15,772 nt of DNA from Deltaproteobacteria bacterium (GCA_013349725.1 DUZB01000027.1:1995-17766), one strand, 5' to 3'. Counted from the stretch's first letter, positions 1 to 8,558 are shown. Made by a program: numbers and translations. Notes: generated from the letters alone by a model not told the origin.

Positions 1-472
1 GCCCCCTGAAATCCCATTTTAAACGATCCCGCGATCCAGGCATTGCCATTTGACCAACCCCAATCTCTCTGGGAGGTGGCGCCAATGATCGCTATATTTC
101 TTGCGTAAAAAAGTCGTTCCAGTTTTTTTAACATCAAAATACCCCCAGTATGATAAGAGCATGGCGTTTTTTGATAGGTATATAGCAGACAACGAAACAA
201 AATTGCAGCTATTTTATGAAGAGAAAAAATCTATGTGGGGCTACGGGTGTACATAGGATGATGTAAAGCCTCGGCGCTTTTTGTGATCATCGTTTTTGAA
301 TCTTTACGTGGGTGATCTATTTTTGGTATGTTGGAATGAACATTTTTCATGGACCACGGTCAATGCACAATTCAATGTAGGCTTGACACGAATGGGTTGA
401 AAGAATAACTTACTTAACTGTTATTAAATGATTCCGTAAAGATCCGGATTTTATAAACCGAAAGGGATATGT
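1..472. other. Gene-poor leader region at left edge
   Basis: No coding region can be supported here. Frame 3 is open from base 3 to a TGA at 51-53 and could be the tail of a gene outside the window, but that is too short to judge. The remainder is AT-rich. It contains a good Shine-Dalgarno-like GGGAGGTG (71-78) followed by a 7-codon ORF (85-108), a 32-codon ORF from ATG 161 to TAG 256, a weak hairpin with a T tail (265-282), and a promoter candidate before the hydrolase gene (383-411). None of the short ORFs resembles a protein I recognise. Confidence 0.5.
383..411 (+). promoter_or_regulatory. Candidate sigma70-type promoter for the hydrolase gene
   Basis: A perfect -35 hexamer TTGACA (383-388) is followed after 17 bases by TAACTT (406-411), a weak -10 matching three of six consensus positions. 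It lies about 60 bases upstream of the ATG at 473. An AT-rich inverted repeat AATAAC/GTTATT (404-409 and 420-425) overlaps the -10 and could be an operator. The -35 is convincing. The -10 and the operator are inference. Confidence 0.4.
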
Positions 473-1123
473 ATGATTATTAAAATGATGGAAACAGGGC
501 CGCTGATGGTAAACTGCTATATCATCGGCGATGAAAATGTCAGTGAAGGAGCTGTTTTTGATCCGGGTGGAAATGTGGATCAGATACTCATGGTGCTTGC
601 TGAAAATCATCTGAAGGTGAAATATATTTTCAATACGCATACGCACTGGGACCATGTGGGGGGAAACAGTAGGCTGGAAGAAGTCACAGGGGCTCCCATT
701 CTGACGCACTTTAAAGAGGCGGCAGGCTTGAAATCGGCAGCAAGCCATGCCGGGGCGTTCGGGAGTAGTGCGGATAATTCCGAGGCTTCGCAGTTTATTA
801 AGGAAGGGGATGTGATTCAGGTGGGATCCATTAAATTCGAGGTCATTGACCTGCGTGGCCACTCGCCTGCGGGCCTGGGGTTTGTTTTTGACGGAGAACT
901 TCCCGTGGATGGAGTCCTGCAGAAAAAGAAGATGGTCATTTGCGGGGATGCCCTTTTTGCCGGGAGTATAGGAAGGACGGATTTTCCTGGAGGAGATATG
1001 GGATTACTGCTTGAAAATATAAGAAAGAAAATTTTCACACTCCCTGACGATACGCTGATCCTTCCCGGACACGGACCCACTTCCACTGTAGGCCAGGAAA
1101 AAAGCAGCAACCCCTTTTTTTAA
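473..1123 (+). CDS. MBL-fold hydrolase, glyoxalase II type
   Basis: A 216-residue cytoplasmic metallo-hydrolase of the metallo-beta-lactamase superfamily, in the small single-domain group related to hydroxyacylglutathione hydrolase (GloB/YcbL-like). The metal-binding set is complete: THTHWDHVGG with H56, H58, D60 and H61, then H130 in RGHSPAG (in place of the common PGHTPG), D159 in GDALFAGSIGRTD, and H200 in PGHGP. The family's typical C-terminal end, close to GPTSTVGQEKSSNPFF, is intact, so the protein is full length. The start ATG has AAAGGGA about 6 bases upstream. The substrate cannot be read from sequence; thioesters such as S-lactoylglutathione or other thiol adducts are usual for the family. 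It precedes the cytochrome pair on the same strand by 63 bp, but a functional link is not evident. Confidence 0.9.
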   Translation: MIIKMMETGPLMVNCYIIGDENVSEGAVFDPGGNVDQILMVLAENHLKVKYIFNTHTHWDHVGGNSRLEEVTGAPILTHFKEAAGLKSAASHAGAFGSSADNSEASQFIKEGDVIQVGSIKFEVIDLRGHSPAGLGFVFDGELPVDGVLQKKKMVICGDALFAGSIGRTDFPGGDMGLLLENIRKKIFTLPDDTLILPGHGPTSTVGQEKSSNPFF

Positions 1124-1168
1124 CACGAAAACACATTTTCAACCACGAATAACACCAATCTCACGAAT
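1124..1168. repeat. Short spaced CACGAA(T) repeats in intergenic spacer
   Basis: Three copies of CACGAA or CACGAAT begin at 1124, 1144 and 1162, so the starts are 20 and 18 bases apart. They fill the spacer between the hydrolase stop codon and the cytochrome start. The wording is like the degenerate short intergenic repeats seen in many environmental genomes. No stable hairpin and no terminator-like structure is visible. Confidence 0.4.
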
Positions 1169-1186
1169 GGATGGAATTCAAGTTCT

Positions 1187-3007
1187 TTGAAGCATATCCT
1201 CTTCATTGTTTTATCGATTTTCGTTGTGGTCCTTGTTTTTCTGAGGGAAAGTCAGATGAAGCGGCCCGAAAATCCCCCTTCTGAAGGCTGCCTGGTCTGC
1301 CATGACCAGGTATCCGATCCCGATACCTTTCACCCCGTCTCCGCATTCGGATGTTACTCCTGTCACCTGGGAAACAGGTTCTCTATGGATAAAGAGCGCG
1401 CCCATATGGGGATGGTGATCCGACCCGGGGATTTACGGAATGTGGACAAAACCTGCGGAAAAACCGGGTGCCATCAGGATATGGCTGCACGCGTAAAAAC
1501 AAGCCTCATGGCCACGAACAGGGGAATCCTTCAAACCCTCCAGCAGTTGTGGCCGGAAGATGGTCCTCTTCCAAAGCAGGTGAAAGGTTCCCCTGTGAGC
1601 GCTGTGACAGATCTCTATGACGGGGTTTCGCAGCAGAATCTGGCGGTTGACCACTATCGGAAGCTGTGCGCGGGATGCCATTTATGGAAGGAAAGGGGCA
1701 GTCACGAAGGGGAAGTCGGCAAAAGAGGCGGGGGGTGCAGTGATTGCCATATCATTGAGGTCGATAAGAGACGATCCGCGGCAGAGGGTCGGTTTGAACA
1801 TCCCGGATTGACCACAAGAATTCCTTCCGAAAACTGCGTGAAGTGCCACAACCGTTCCGCGAGGATCGGGTTGTCCTATTTTGGCAGATTTGAATCCGCC
1901 GGTTATGGTACACCCTATGAAGGAGCCGACTTGAGCAGCAGGAGTCTGTCGGGGAACCGGTTTTTTCTGAATCTCCCGGCGGATGTCCATTTCAGTAAAG
2001 CGAACATGGATTGTATTGACTGTCACACAGCTGTCGGTCTCATGGGGGACGGTCGGGTTCATGATCATATGTCGGACCAGGTTGACATCACTTGCGAGGC
2101 CTGTCATGATCCGCAATTTTCAACGGCTGATAAAGTATCTGCCTTTGCCGGCCGGATGGCTTCTTTGAACCAAAAGGTTCCCTCCCTGAATGGAGAGCCG
2201 GTCGCGATTACCCGAAAAGGTACGCCCCTGTACAATGTAAGGAAGGAAGGAGACAGGACGGTTTTTTACCGCAAGAAAGATGGCGTTCCCATCCAGATCG
2301 ATTCCACGTCTCCGGAAAAGCCGTACCATGCGCTCAAAGGTCATGATTCCCTGTCCTGCCAGGCGTGTCACAGCTTATGGATTCCCCAGTGCTTCGGGTG
2401 TCATCTTTCCTACCGTGAATCGGGAATGCAATACGACTGGATTTCGGACAAAAAGACGCCTGGAAGCTGGGAAGAGACCCGTTCCTATCTCCGCTTTTCA
2501 AAGCCGGCCCTCGGCATGAGGGACAATCAGATAGTGTATCCCATTTCGCCGTGCCAGGTGTTCGTCTCGGTCTTTGATGGGGCGAACGCCTATTTAAAAG
2601 AACGGTCTTTTGAGATTATCAATATTGCCGCCTTTGATCCCCATACCACATCGGGAAAATCCCGACCGTGCATAGATTGTCATGCTGATCCAAAGGTGCT
2701 GGGACTTGGTTATGGAATCCTGCATGAAAAGGATCACGACCTGGCGTTCCAGCCTGTCTATGATTCGGTGCTCTCCGGTTTGAAAACCCCTTTTTCCATC
2801 GATGCTTATGTGGATGTGGAGGGAAAGCCGCTGCAATCTCTTACGAAGGAAACCATCAGACCTTTCAACCGGGAGGAGATCCTCAAAATTGTTTCGGTAG
2901 AGCCCTGCATCGGGTGCCATCCTGGGTATGACGACCCGATCTACAGGGATTTTCAGGGTTCGGTGAAACGCTTCAAGACGGAGGCGGTTTTGCCATGTCG
3001 AAGGTGA
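1187..3007 (+). CDS. Multiheme c-type cytochrome, about 12 hemes, membrane-anchored
   Basis: A 606-residue periplasmic electron-transfer protein. Eleven CxxCH heme motifs are visible, with first cysteines at residues 35, 56, 161, 184, 217, 276, 303, 391, 402, 495 and 574. A twelfth site, CGKTGCH at 90-96, has the CX4CH spacing known from tetraheme cytochromes c3. Residues 2-19 form a hydrophobic segment after one Lys, without a clear cleavage site, so it may be an uncleaved anchor or a Sec signal. The start is TTG; no ATG or GTG lies in frame upstream, and the next ATG (residue 24) would remove the export signal. The ribosome site is weak (GGAA, 10 bases upstream). The gene overlaps the next cytochrome gene by 13 bp, and the two proteins are paralogous. 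The motif CIDCHTAVGLMGDG and the paired CQACH/CFGCH recall large cytochromes of Geobacter-type metal or oxyanion reduction operons, but I cannot name the family. Confidence 0.88.
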   Translation: MKHILFIVLSIFVVVLVFLRESQMKRPENPPSEGCLVCHDQVSDPDTFHPVSAFGCYSCHLGNRFSMDKERAHMGMVIRPGDLRNVDKTCGKTGCHQDMAARVKTSLMATNRGILQTLQQLWPEDGPLPKQVKGSPVSAVTDLYDGVSQQNLAVDHYRKLCAGCHLWKERGSHEGEVGKRGGGCSDCHIIEVDKRRSAAEGRFEHPGLTTRIPSENCVKCHNRSARIGLSYFGRFESAGYGTPYEGADLSSRSLSGNRFFLNLPADVHFSKANMDCIDCHTAVGLMGDGRVHDHMSDQVDITCEACHDPQFSTADKVSAFAGRMASLNQKVPSLNGEPVAITRKGTPLYNVRKEGDRTVFYRKKDGVPIQIDSTSPEKPYHALKGHDSLSCQACHSLWIPQCFGCHLSYRESGMQYDWISDKKTPGSWEETRSYLRFSKPALGMRDNQIVYPISPCQVFVSVFDGANAYLKERSFEIINIAAFDPHTTSGKSRPCIDCHADPKVLGLGYGILHEKDHDLAFQPVYDSVLSGLKTPFSIDAYVDVEGKPLQSLTKETIRPFNREEILKIVSVEPCIGCHPGYDDPIYRDFQGSVKRFKTEAVLPCRR

Positions 3008-4806
3008 TCTCCCGTCTGAATCATACGTATCCTTCAGAAGAGCGGGTAAAAGGGTGGATAAAAGGGGTCGTTCTTTTCATTATTGTCCTCTATTTCCCTT
3101 CATTTCTTCCCGGCGCTGAAACGGGTATGGCGGGCGGAAAGGATTGCCTTTCGTGTCATCAGGGAATTGAGCCGATCAGTAAAAACCATGATTTCGACTG
3201 TTCCGTCTGCCATGTGAAGCCTGAGGACCGTAAAAAGGCGCTCTTACAGAAGGGACATCCCAAAGTCATTCGAAATCCGTCGGATCCTGCCACGGTGGAG
3301 ATTTTCTGCCTGCCCTGCCACCGGAAAGAGATCGACAGGGTCAGGAACTCCCTCCATGGTTCCATGGCCGGGATCATCAATCAGACACGATATCTATGGG
3401 GCGCCCAGGACAGAGCTGCGCCCGCTGTTTATGGTCTCAGCGGTCCTTTCAAACCCCTGCCCATGCAGGACCTTTCCGTACCTCCCGATTCCCCTGCCAT
3501 GTTAGTGGATGATTTCCTGCGGAGACGGTGTTTGCGCTGTCACCTTTATTCGGAAGGGACCCCTGGCGTAGGGCTTTACAGGGCATCCGGGTGTGCTGCA
3601 TGTCACGTTCCTTACGACGATGATGGGAAGTACAAAGGGAGCGACAGGGCCATGGATAGATCCGGAGAAGGATATCCTGTTCGTCACGCGTTTGTGAGAA
3701 AGGTTCCGGACAGCCAGTGCCTCCACTGTCACAATAACAACCATGTGGGCGCCGATTATCATGGCCTGTTTGAGCATGATTTCAGCAGCACGTACCGATC
3801 CCCCATGGTGAACGGGAAACCGGCGCCTGCAATATATGGTCTGCACAACCATCGCCTGGCAAGAGATATCCATTCCGAAAAGGGAATGTGGTGCATCGAC
3901 TGCCACTCAAGCAGGGATATCATGGGGGACGGAAATGCCTACAGCTATGAGATGGAGGCGGCAAAAATCTCATGCAAAGACTGCCACGGGGGATGGAAAA
4001 ACAAAGAGCCTATCCAGTCGATCGGGGCAATCAGGAAACGTGGAAAGGATCTGGTTTTTGTCTCCGCGAACGGAATGGATCACGATCTTCCCCGTTTTTC
4101 GCCCGATGCCGGCTCCCACGGGATCAAGGCCCATGAGAAAGTCCGTTGCGGCGCCTGTCATGCCCGGTGGTCCTTTCAGGATTATGGAATGAGTGTGATC
4201 CGGGAGGATATCTTGTGGACCTACAAATGGGATGGTCTGGCCGCCCAGGGGGATCCAACCCTGCAGAAAATATTGGAGAAAAACCTGGCAGATCCCGAGA
4301 CGGGTTATCCGGCTTCACAGGATCGGATCACGGCGGAATGGCGGCCGGGAATCTGGTCCATCGGTTGGCGCTTCAGAAGGTGGGAATGGATGCCGCTGGG
4401 CGTGGATGACAAGGGAAAGTACGCCGTTTTAAGACCTCTTTATCAATTTCTTGTTTCTTACGTGGATAAATCGGGAACCGTCGTTCTGGACAGTGTCGTT
4501 CCGGAAAGAGGGGATCATACCGGAAAGGGATGGGCGTTCATGCCTTATGTCCCGCATACCATCGGGCCGGTTGGGAGGGGCTGCAACGCCTGCCACCAGA
4601 ACAGGATTGCGGCCGGGCTGGGAGTCCATCAGGAACTCACCGTGGACAATGCCTTGACCATTCCTTCTCCCCCCTGCATAAGGCCGATGCGTCTACTGGA
4701 TTCCCAAGAGCGGAAGAAACTGTTCGAACCCACCAGGGAATGGCACAGGTCAAAAATCAAATCGATGATGGAAATCAAAGCACTCCTTCCTTTTTCAGAT
4801 CCCTGA
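2995..4806 (+). CDS. Multiheme c-type cytochrome, 10 hemes
   Basis: A 603-residue exported cytochrome with ten CxxCH motifs (first cysteines at 51, 69, 105, 179, 200, 242, 300, 327, 385 and 530). A hydrophobic export segment spans about 24-40 after a basic stretch. The ATG at 2995 lies inside the end of the preceding gene, with GGAGG about 10 bases upstream, which indicates translational coupling. It is a paralogue of its neighbour: SLHGSMAGI matches SLMATNRGI, CIDCHSSRDIMGDG matches CIDCHTAVGLMGDG, and CGACHARW matches CQACHSLW. Two sites of the partner are absent. The second of the adjacent pair reads QDYGMS (395-400) where the partner has QCFGCH, and the C-terminal heme is missing. Residues 405-530 carry a longer Trp/Arg-rich insert. 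I infer that the two act together as a periplasmic electron conduit. Electron donor and acceptor are unknown. Confidence 0.88.
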   Translation: MSKVISRLNHTYPSEERVKGWIKGVVLFIIVLYFPSFLPGAETGMAGGKDCLSCHQGIEPISKNHDFDCSVCHVKPEDRKKALLQKGHPKVIRNPSDPATVEIFCLPCHRKEIDRVRNSLHGSMAGIINQTRYLWGAQDRAAPAVYGLSGPFKPLPMQDLSVPPDSPAMLVDDFLRRRCLRCHLYSEGTPGVGLYRASGCAACHVPYDDDGKYKGSDRAMDRSGEGYPVRHAFVRKVPDSQCLHCHNNNHVGADYHGLFEHDFSSTYRSPMVNGKPAPAIYGLHNHRLARDIHSEKGMWCIDCHSSRDIMGDGNAYSYEMEAAKISCKDCHGGWKNKEPIQSIGAIRKRGKDLVFVSANGMDHDLPRFSPDAGSHGIKAHEKVRCGACHARWSFQDYGMSVIREDILWTYKWDGLAAQGDPTLQKILEKNLADPETGYPASQDRITAEWRPGIWSIGWRFRRWEWMPLGVDDKGKYAVLRPLYQFLVSYVDKSGTVVLDSVVPERGDHTGKGWAFMPYVPHTIGPVGRGCNACHQNRIAAGLGVHQELTVDNALTIPSPPCIRPMRLLDSQERKKLFEPTREWHRSKIKSMMEIKALLPFSDP

Positions 4807-4958
4807 TCCTTATCTGCACCATATATTGACGATTTTCGTGGAAAATGCACATCATGTTGGGTTTTTGCTTTACAAATGGCTGGGGTTTTGTTAAGGATGC
4901 TCTGAGTTATCTGAGCATGTAAAGGTCTCGCAGAAGAAGACAGCAAAATGAGGTCGCC
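4807..4958 (+). promoter_or_regulatory. Intergenic region before smc with possible promoter
   Basis: This 152-bp spacer has TTGACG (4826-4831) and, 18 bases on, CATCAT (4850-4855), a mediocre sigma70-like pair. A short inverted repeat ATGCTC/GAGCAT (4897-4902 and 4913-4918, loop of 10) follows. No strong terminator for the cytochrome genes is present, so smc could be read through from them or have its own promoter. GAGGT at 4949-4953 is the likely ribosome site for smc. Confidence 0.25.
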
Positions 4959-7900
4959 ATGAAGATCAAAACGGTTTCCATCCTTGGTTTCAAGTCTTTT
5001 ATGGAAAGGCTCGATATCGATTTCCATGAGGGAGTCAGCGGGGTTGTCGGGCCCAACGGTTGCGGTAAGAGCAACGTGGTGGACGCCATACGGTGGTGCA
5101 TGGGCGAGCAGAGTCCGAAACAGCTGCGCGGGCGCAAGATGGAAGATGTGATATTCAATGGCGCCGGAAATCACAAACCACTTGGCATGGCGGAGGTTTC
5201 CCTTCTTTTCTCCAACGGGAACGGATCGTTTCCCCATGCCTTCGCCCAGGATGAAGAAATTTTCGTGACAAGACGTCTGTACCGTTCCGGGGAAAGCGAA
5301 TACCTGCTGAATAATATGCCTTGCAGGCTCAAGGATATTCAGGAAGTATTCATGGATACGGGCCTCGGGAACAGGGCCTACTCGATTATCGGCCAGGGAC
5401 AGATAGGAACGATCATTGAACAGAGACCGGAAGAAACGCGGTTCATGCTGGAAGAGGCGGCCGGGATAACGAAATACAGGCGAAAGGTGGAGGTTTCCCA
5501 GAGAAAGATTCAGCAGACAGAAGACAACCTGCTGCGTGTGCAGGATATCCAGGGTGAAGTGCAGAGTCAGATGAGATCCCTGAAGAGGCAGGCCTCAAAG
5601 GCCGTTCGGTACAAGGGGGTGTGCGAAGAGATCAGGAATCTGGAATTGATCCTGTACAGCAATTCATTCTGTCTTCTGGAGAAAGAATTAGGCAAAAAAA
5701 CCAGTTCAGCAGATGAGTTGGAAAGAAAGGAGATTTCCGTATCCACCGATGTGTCGCGGCTCCATGTGACGATGGAAGAATTGAACATGGAACTGGAGGA
5801 GAAAGATGAAGCCCTGGTCATTTTAAGAAAAAATTATTCCCGTTTCAGAGATCAAGTTCATCAAAGAGAAGCCGGCATTGAAGGACTTGTAAGGGAAAGC
5901 AAGATGCTGGGTGAACTTGAAGACCGTCTCCTCGCTGAAGAAAAGGAAGTGAACAAAAAGATAGAGGAACTGGAAAATGAGAAAGAAAAGCTGAAAGAGA
6001 AACAATCTCTTGCGGGAGATGCATTGGGAGGTTTGCAGGAAGAGTTTACCATAAAGGAAGAGAGTTTGCGAGGCCGAAAGGCGTTGTTGTCGCGCATAAG
6101 CGAAGAGTACAGGAAGGCCAGGACGGAATTGAGTGAAGGGGCAAACAAGGAGGTGGGGCTCAACCACGAATCGGGATATTTGAAAAAACTTCTTGAACAA
6201 ATTACAGATGGCCGTTCAAGGTTGGAAAAAGAGATGGTAGAAATAAAAGTCAAATTTGTTAGTGTGGCAACTGCTTCTGAGAGAAAGGGACTTGTTCGTG
6301 AAGCAACCGCGGAAAGGCTTCAGGAAATTGAATCTGCCATTGAAAGAGAGACCCTTTCTTGCAATCATCTGGAAGGGTTGAAAAAGGGTCTGGACGATGG
6401 GCTGAGATCAGCGGAAACCGAAATGAATAAGCGGGAGTCTCGCTTGTCGAGTCTCGAGTCGTTGAGTGCGAATTTTGAAGGATATAAGATGGGGGTAAGG
6501 ACCATCATGAAAGCCGGGGATTTTGAACCGCTGGAAAAAGGACGGGTTTTAGGGGTCCTGGCCGACAATATTCTGGTGGAATCTCCTTATGAGGAAGCCG
6601 TTGAAGCGGTTCTTGCAGACAAACTTCAGTATGTGGTGGTGAAGTGTCAGGAGGACGGCATGCTGGCCGTCGATTATCTCAAGAAAAAAGAAAAGGGAAG
6701 AAGCAGTTTTGTCTCCACTACGGAATTTGCGGCGATCGTCACGCGGGATAGGAGAAATGCGCCGGAGTTGCCGCGTCTGGCTGAATATGTTTCGGCAAAG
6801 GACGATTTCCTCCCGGTTGTCCACGGCCTGCTCGAAAATACGTATGTTGCTGAGAACTTAAATGTTGCCATGTCCTGCTGGAGAAATATACAGGAATCCG
6901 GGAAGAATGACACAGACGCCTGCTTTGTCACGGTGGAAGGAGACATGGTCGACGAGAGAGGGGTGATCAGCGGGGGAAAAGTCTCCCGGTCTTCCAGCGG
7001 GTTATTGGCGAGAAAAAAGGAGATGGATGGCCTTCGCAAAGAGGTTGCCGAAAAAAGAGAGAGCGTACGGCAATTGTATTTGAAAATGGAAGATGTTTCC
7101 GGCGAAATTGAGAATAAGAGAAAGTCTCTGGAGACGCTGGCTGAGGACAGATGGGGCTGTCGGGATGAAATCAATGAACTGGACAAAATATTATTCAGGC
7201 TTGCTCAGGAATCGGACCAGTTGGAAAGGCTTTCACAAAAACTGTCCGAAGATTTTGAAAAAAAGGAGATCGAACAGAGGAAGCACAGCAGTGGATTATT
7301 GAACATACAAGAACAGCTGGAAGGCCTGAAGGCCAGGAGAGAGAAGGAAAAAGTTTTTTTCCAGGAAAAAGAAGTCGAATTGAAAGAGGCGGAAGAGGAG
7401 TTCGAGGCGCTGAGGGAAGAGGTTTCGAGAATCAGGGCTGATCAGGGAATCGCGCAGGAAGCTCAACGGAGTCTGATCCGCGAAATGGAAATGGTGGATG
7501 AATACATGAAAAACTCCACGGAACGTCTTGCGAGAATCCAGGAAGAGATTTCCTCCGGAAGAATCCGTTCTGCGGAATGCTTGACAAAAAAAGAGGCCCT
7601 GGAAGAAGAACTGCGTTTGCTTCGTGTCGATCTGGCAGATGCGGAACAGGACATGAACCTTGCTGACATGGAGCGGAGAAGACTGCAGGACCGGATCAGG
7701 GAAGTGGAAAAGGAGGCGCAGGCGTTCAGAAAAGAAGCCGATGAATTGAAGGATCAGGTCAACCGCGCAAGAATGGAACATTCAGAGATCCGTTTCAGAA
7801 TCAGCAACTTGAAGGATGTTGTCAGAGATAAATTTGACAAGGATCTTCCGAATATTTTTGCTGAGCATGTGCAGGAAGATTTCTCTCCAAAGGACGCGGA

Positions 7901-8558
7901 AGAAAAGATTGCGGACCTGAAAAAGTTCAGGGACAGTATGGGGCCGGTAAATCTGACGGCCATCACAGAGCATGAGGCTCTTGAGGAGCGTTACGAATTT
8001 ATCGCAGGCCAGAGGCAGGACCTGGAAAGTTCCATTGAATCTCTGAGATCGGCCATTAAAAGAATCAACAGAAAATCGCTGGAAAAATTCAAAAAGACAT
8101 TCGCAGAAGTGGATGCGAAACTCAAGGAGGTCTTTCCCATCCTCTTCAGCGGGGGGACCGCAGGGCTCAGATTGACGGATGAAAACAATCCCCTGGAAAG
8201 TGGCGTCCTGGTGGAAGTTCAACCGCCGGGGAAAAAACTGAGCCACATGGGCCTGCTCTCGGGCGGGGAAAAGGCGCTGGTGGCCATGGCCCTGATCTTT
8301 GCCATTTATATGGTCAAGCCGAGTCCTTTCTGCCTGTTGGACGAAGTTGACGCTCCTTTGGATGAGGCGAATATAGACCGGTTTAATAATCTTCTGGAAA
8401 GAATCAAGAATGCTTCTCAGGTGATTATGGTTACCCACAGCAAGAAGATTATGGAAATGACCGACCGCCTCTACGGTGTCACCATGGAGCAGAAAGGCAT
8501 TTCAAAGCTTGTAAGCGTAGATATTCGAAATGGAAAAGAGGATCGGGTCGTTCATTAG
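4959..8558 (+). CDS. smc: Chromosome segregation protein SMC
   Basis: A full-length 1199-residue SMC ATPase, the core of bacterial condensin, which works with ScpA and ScpB to load on and extrude DNA loops. The N-terminal head has Walker A GPNGCGKS (31-38) and the conserved GQGQIGTIIEQRPEETR region near 146. Two long charged coiled-coil arms (about 170-500 and 680-1010) flank a hinge from about 505 (FEGYKMGVRTIMK) to about 675 (ending in ERGVISGGK). The C-terminal head carries the ABC signature LSGGEK (1100-1105) and Walker B with CLLDEVDAPLD (D1128, catalytic E1129). All key residues are present. ATG is preceded by GAGGT with 5 bases spacing. It is followed 30 bp later by ftsY, probably as one transcript. 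Confidence 0.98.
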   Translation: MKIKTVSILGFKSFMERLDIDFHEGVSGVVGPNGCGKSNVVDAIRWCMGEQSPKQLRGRKMEDVIFNGAGNHKPLGMAEVSLLFSNGNGSFPHAFAQDEEIFVTRRLYRSGESEYLLNNMPCRLKDIQEVFMDTGLGNRAYSIIGQGQIGTIIEQRPEETRFMLEEAAGITKYRRKVEVSQRKIQQTEDNLLRVQDIQGEVQSQMRSLKRQASKAVRYKGVCEEIRNLELILYSNSFCLLEKELGKKTSSADELERKEISVSTDVSRLHVTMEELNMELEEKDEALVILRKNYSRFRDQVHQREAGIEGLVRESKMLGELEDRLLAEEKEVNKKIEELENEKEKLKEKQSLAGDALGGLQEEFTIKEESLRGRKALLSRISEEYRKARTELSEGANKEVGLNHESGYLKKLLEQITDGRSRLEKEMVEIKVKFVSVATASERKGLVREATAERLQEIESAIERETLSCNHLEGLKKGLDDGLRSAETEMNKRESRLSSLESLSANFEGYKMGVRTIMKAGDFEPLEKGRVLGVLADNILVESPYEEAVEAVLADKLQYVVVKCQEDGMLAVDYLKKKEKGRSSFVSTTEFAAIVTRDRRNAPELPRLAEYVSAKDDFLPVVHGLLENTYVAENLNVAMSCWRNIQESGKNDTDACFVTVEGDMVDERGVISGGKVSRSSSGLLARKKEMDGLRKEVAEKRESVRQLYLKMEDVSGEIENKRKSLETLAEDRWGCRDEINELDKILFRLAQESDQLERLSQKLSEDFEKKEIEQRKHSSGLLNIQEQLEGLKARREKEKVFFQEKEVELKEAEEEFEALREEVSRIRADQGIAQEAQRSLIREMEMVDEYMKNSTERLARIQEEISSGRIRSAECLTKKEALEEELRLLRVDLADAEQDMNLADMERRRLQDRIREVEKEAQAFRKEADELKDQVNRARMEHSEIRFRISNLKDVVRDKFDKDLPNIFAEHVQEDFSPKDAEEKIADLKKFRDSMGPVNLTAITEHEALEERYEFIAGQRQDLESSIESLRSAIKRINRKSLEKFKKTFAEVDAKLKEVFPILFSGGTAGLRLTDENNPLESGVLVEVQPPGKKLSHMGLLSGGEKALVAMALIFAIYMVKPSPFCLLDEVDAPLDEANIDRFNNLLERIKNASQVIMVTHSKKIMEMTDRLYGVTMEQKGISKLVSVDIRNGKEDRVVH

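Noticed and set aside
107..129. A-run and T-run pair that could look like a terminator
   Set aside because: The stem would be only A-T pairs around a 10-base loop and would be unstable.
161..256. 32-codon ORF from ATG 161, possibly extended to TTG 101
   Set aside because: Weak ribosome site, no recognisable motif, and an AT-rich setting where such ORFs occur by chance; kept only as an observation.
4629..5237. Minus-strand open frame of 202 codons across the cytochrome end and smc start
   Set aside because: It is antisense to two well-supported genes and has no recognisable motif.
5460..8100. Internal sequence repeats within smc
   Set aside because: These are ordinary low-complexity heptad patterns of the coiled-coil arms, not DNA repeats.
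7782..8438. Long minus-strand open frame (218 codons) within smc
   Set aside because: It lies wholly antisense to the conserved C-terminal head of SMC, shows no domain features, and such frames are common opposite long Glu/Lys-rich coiled-coil genes.
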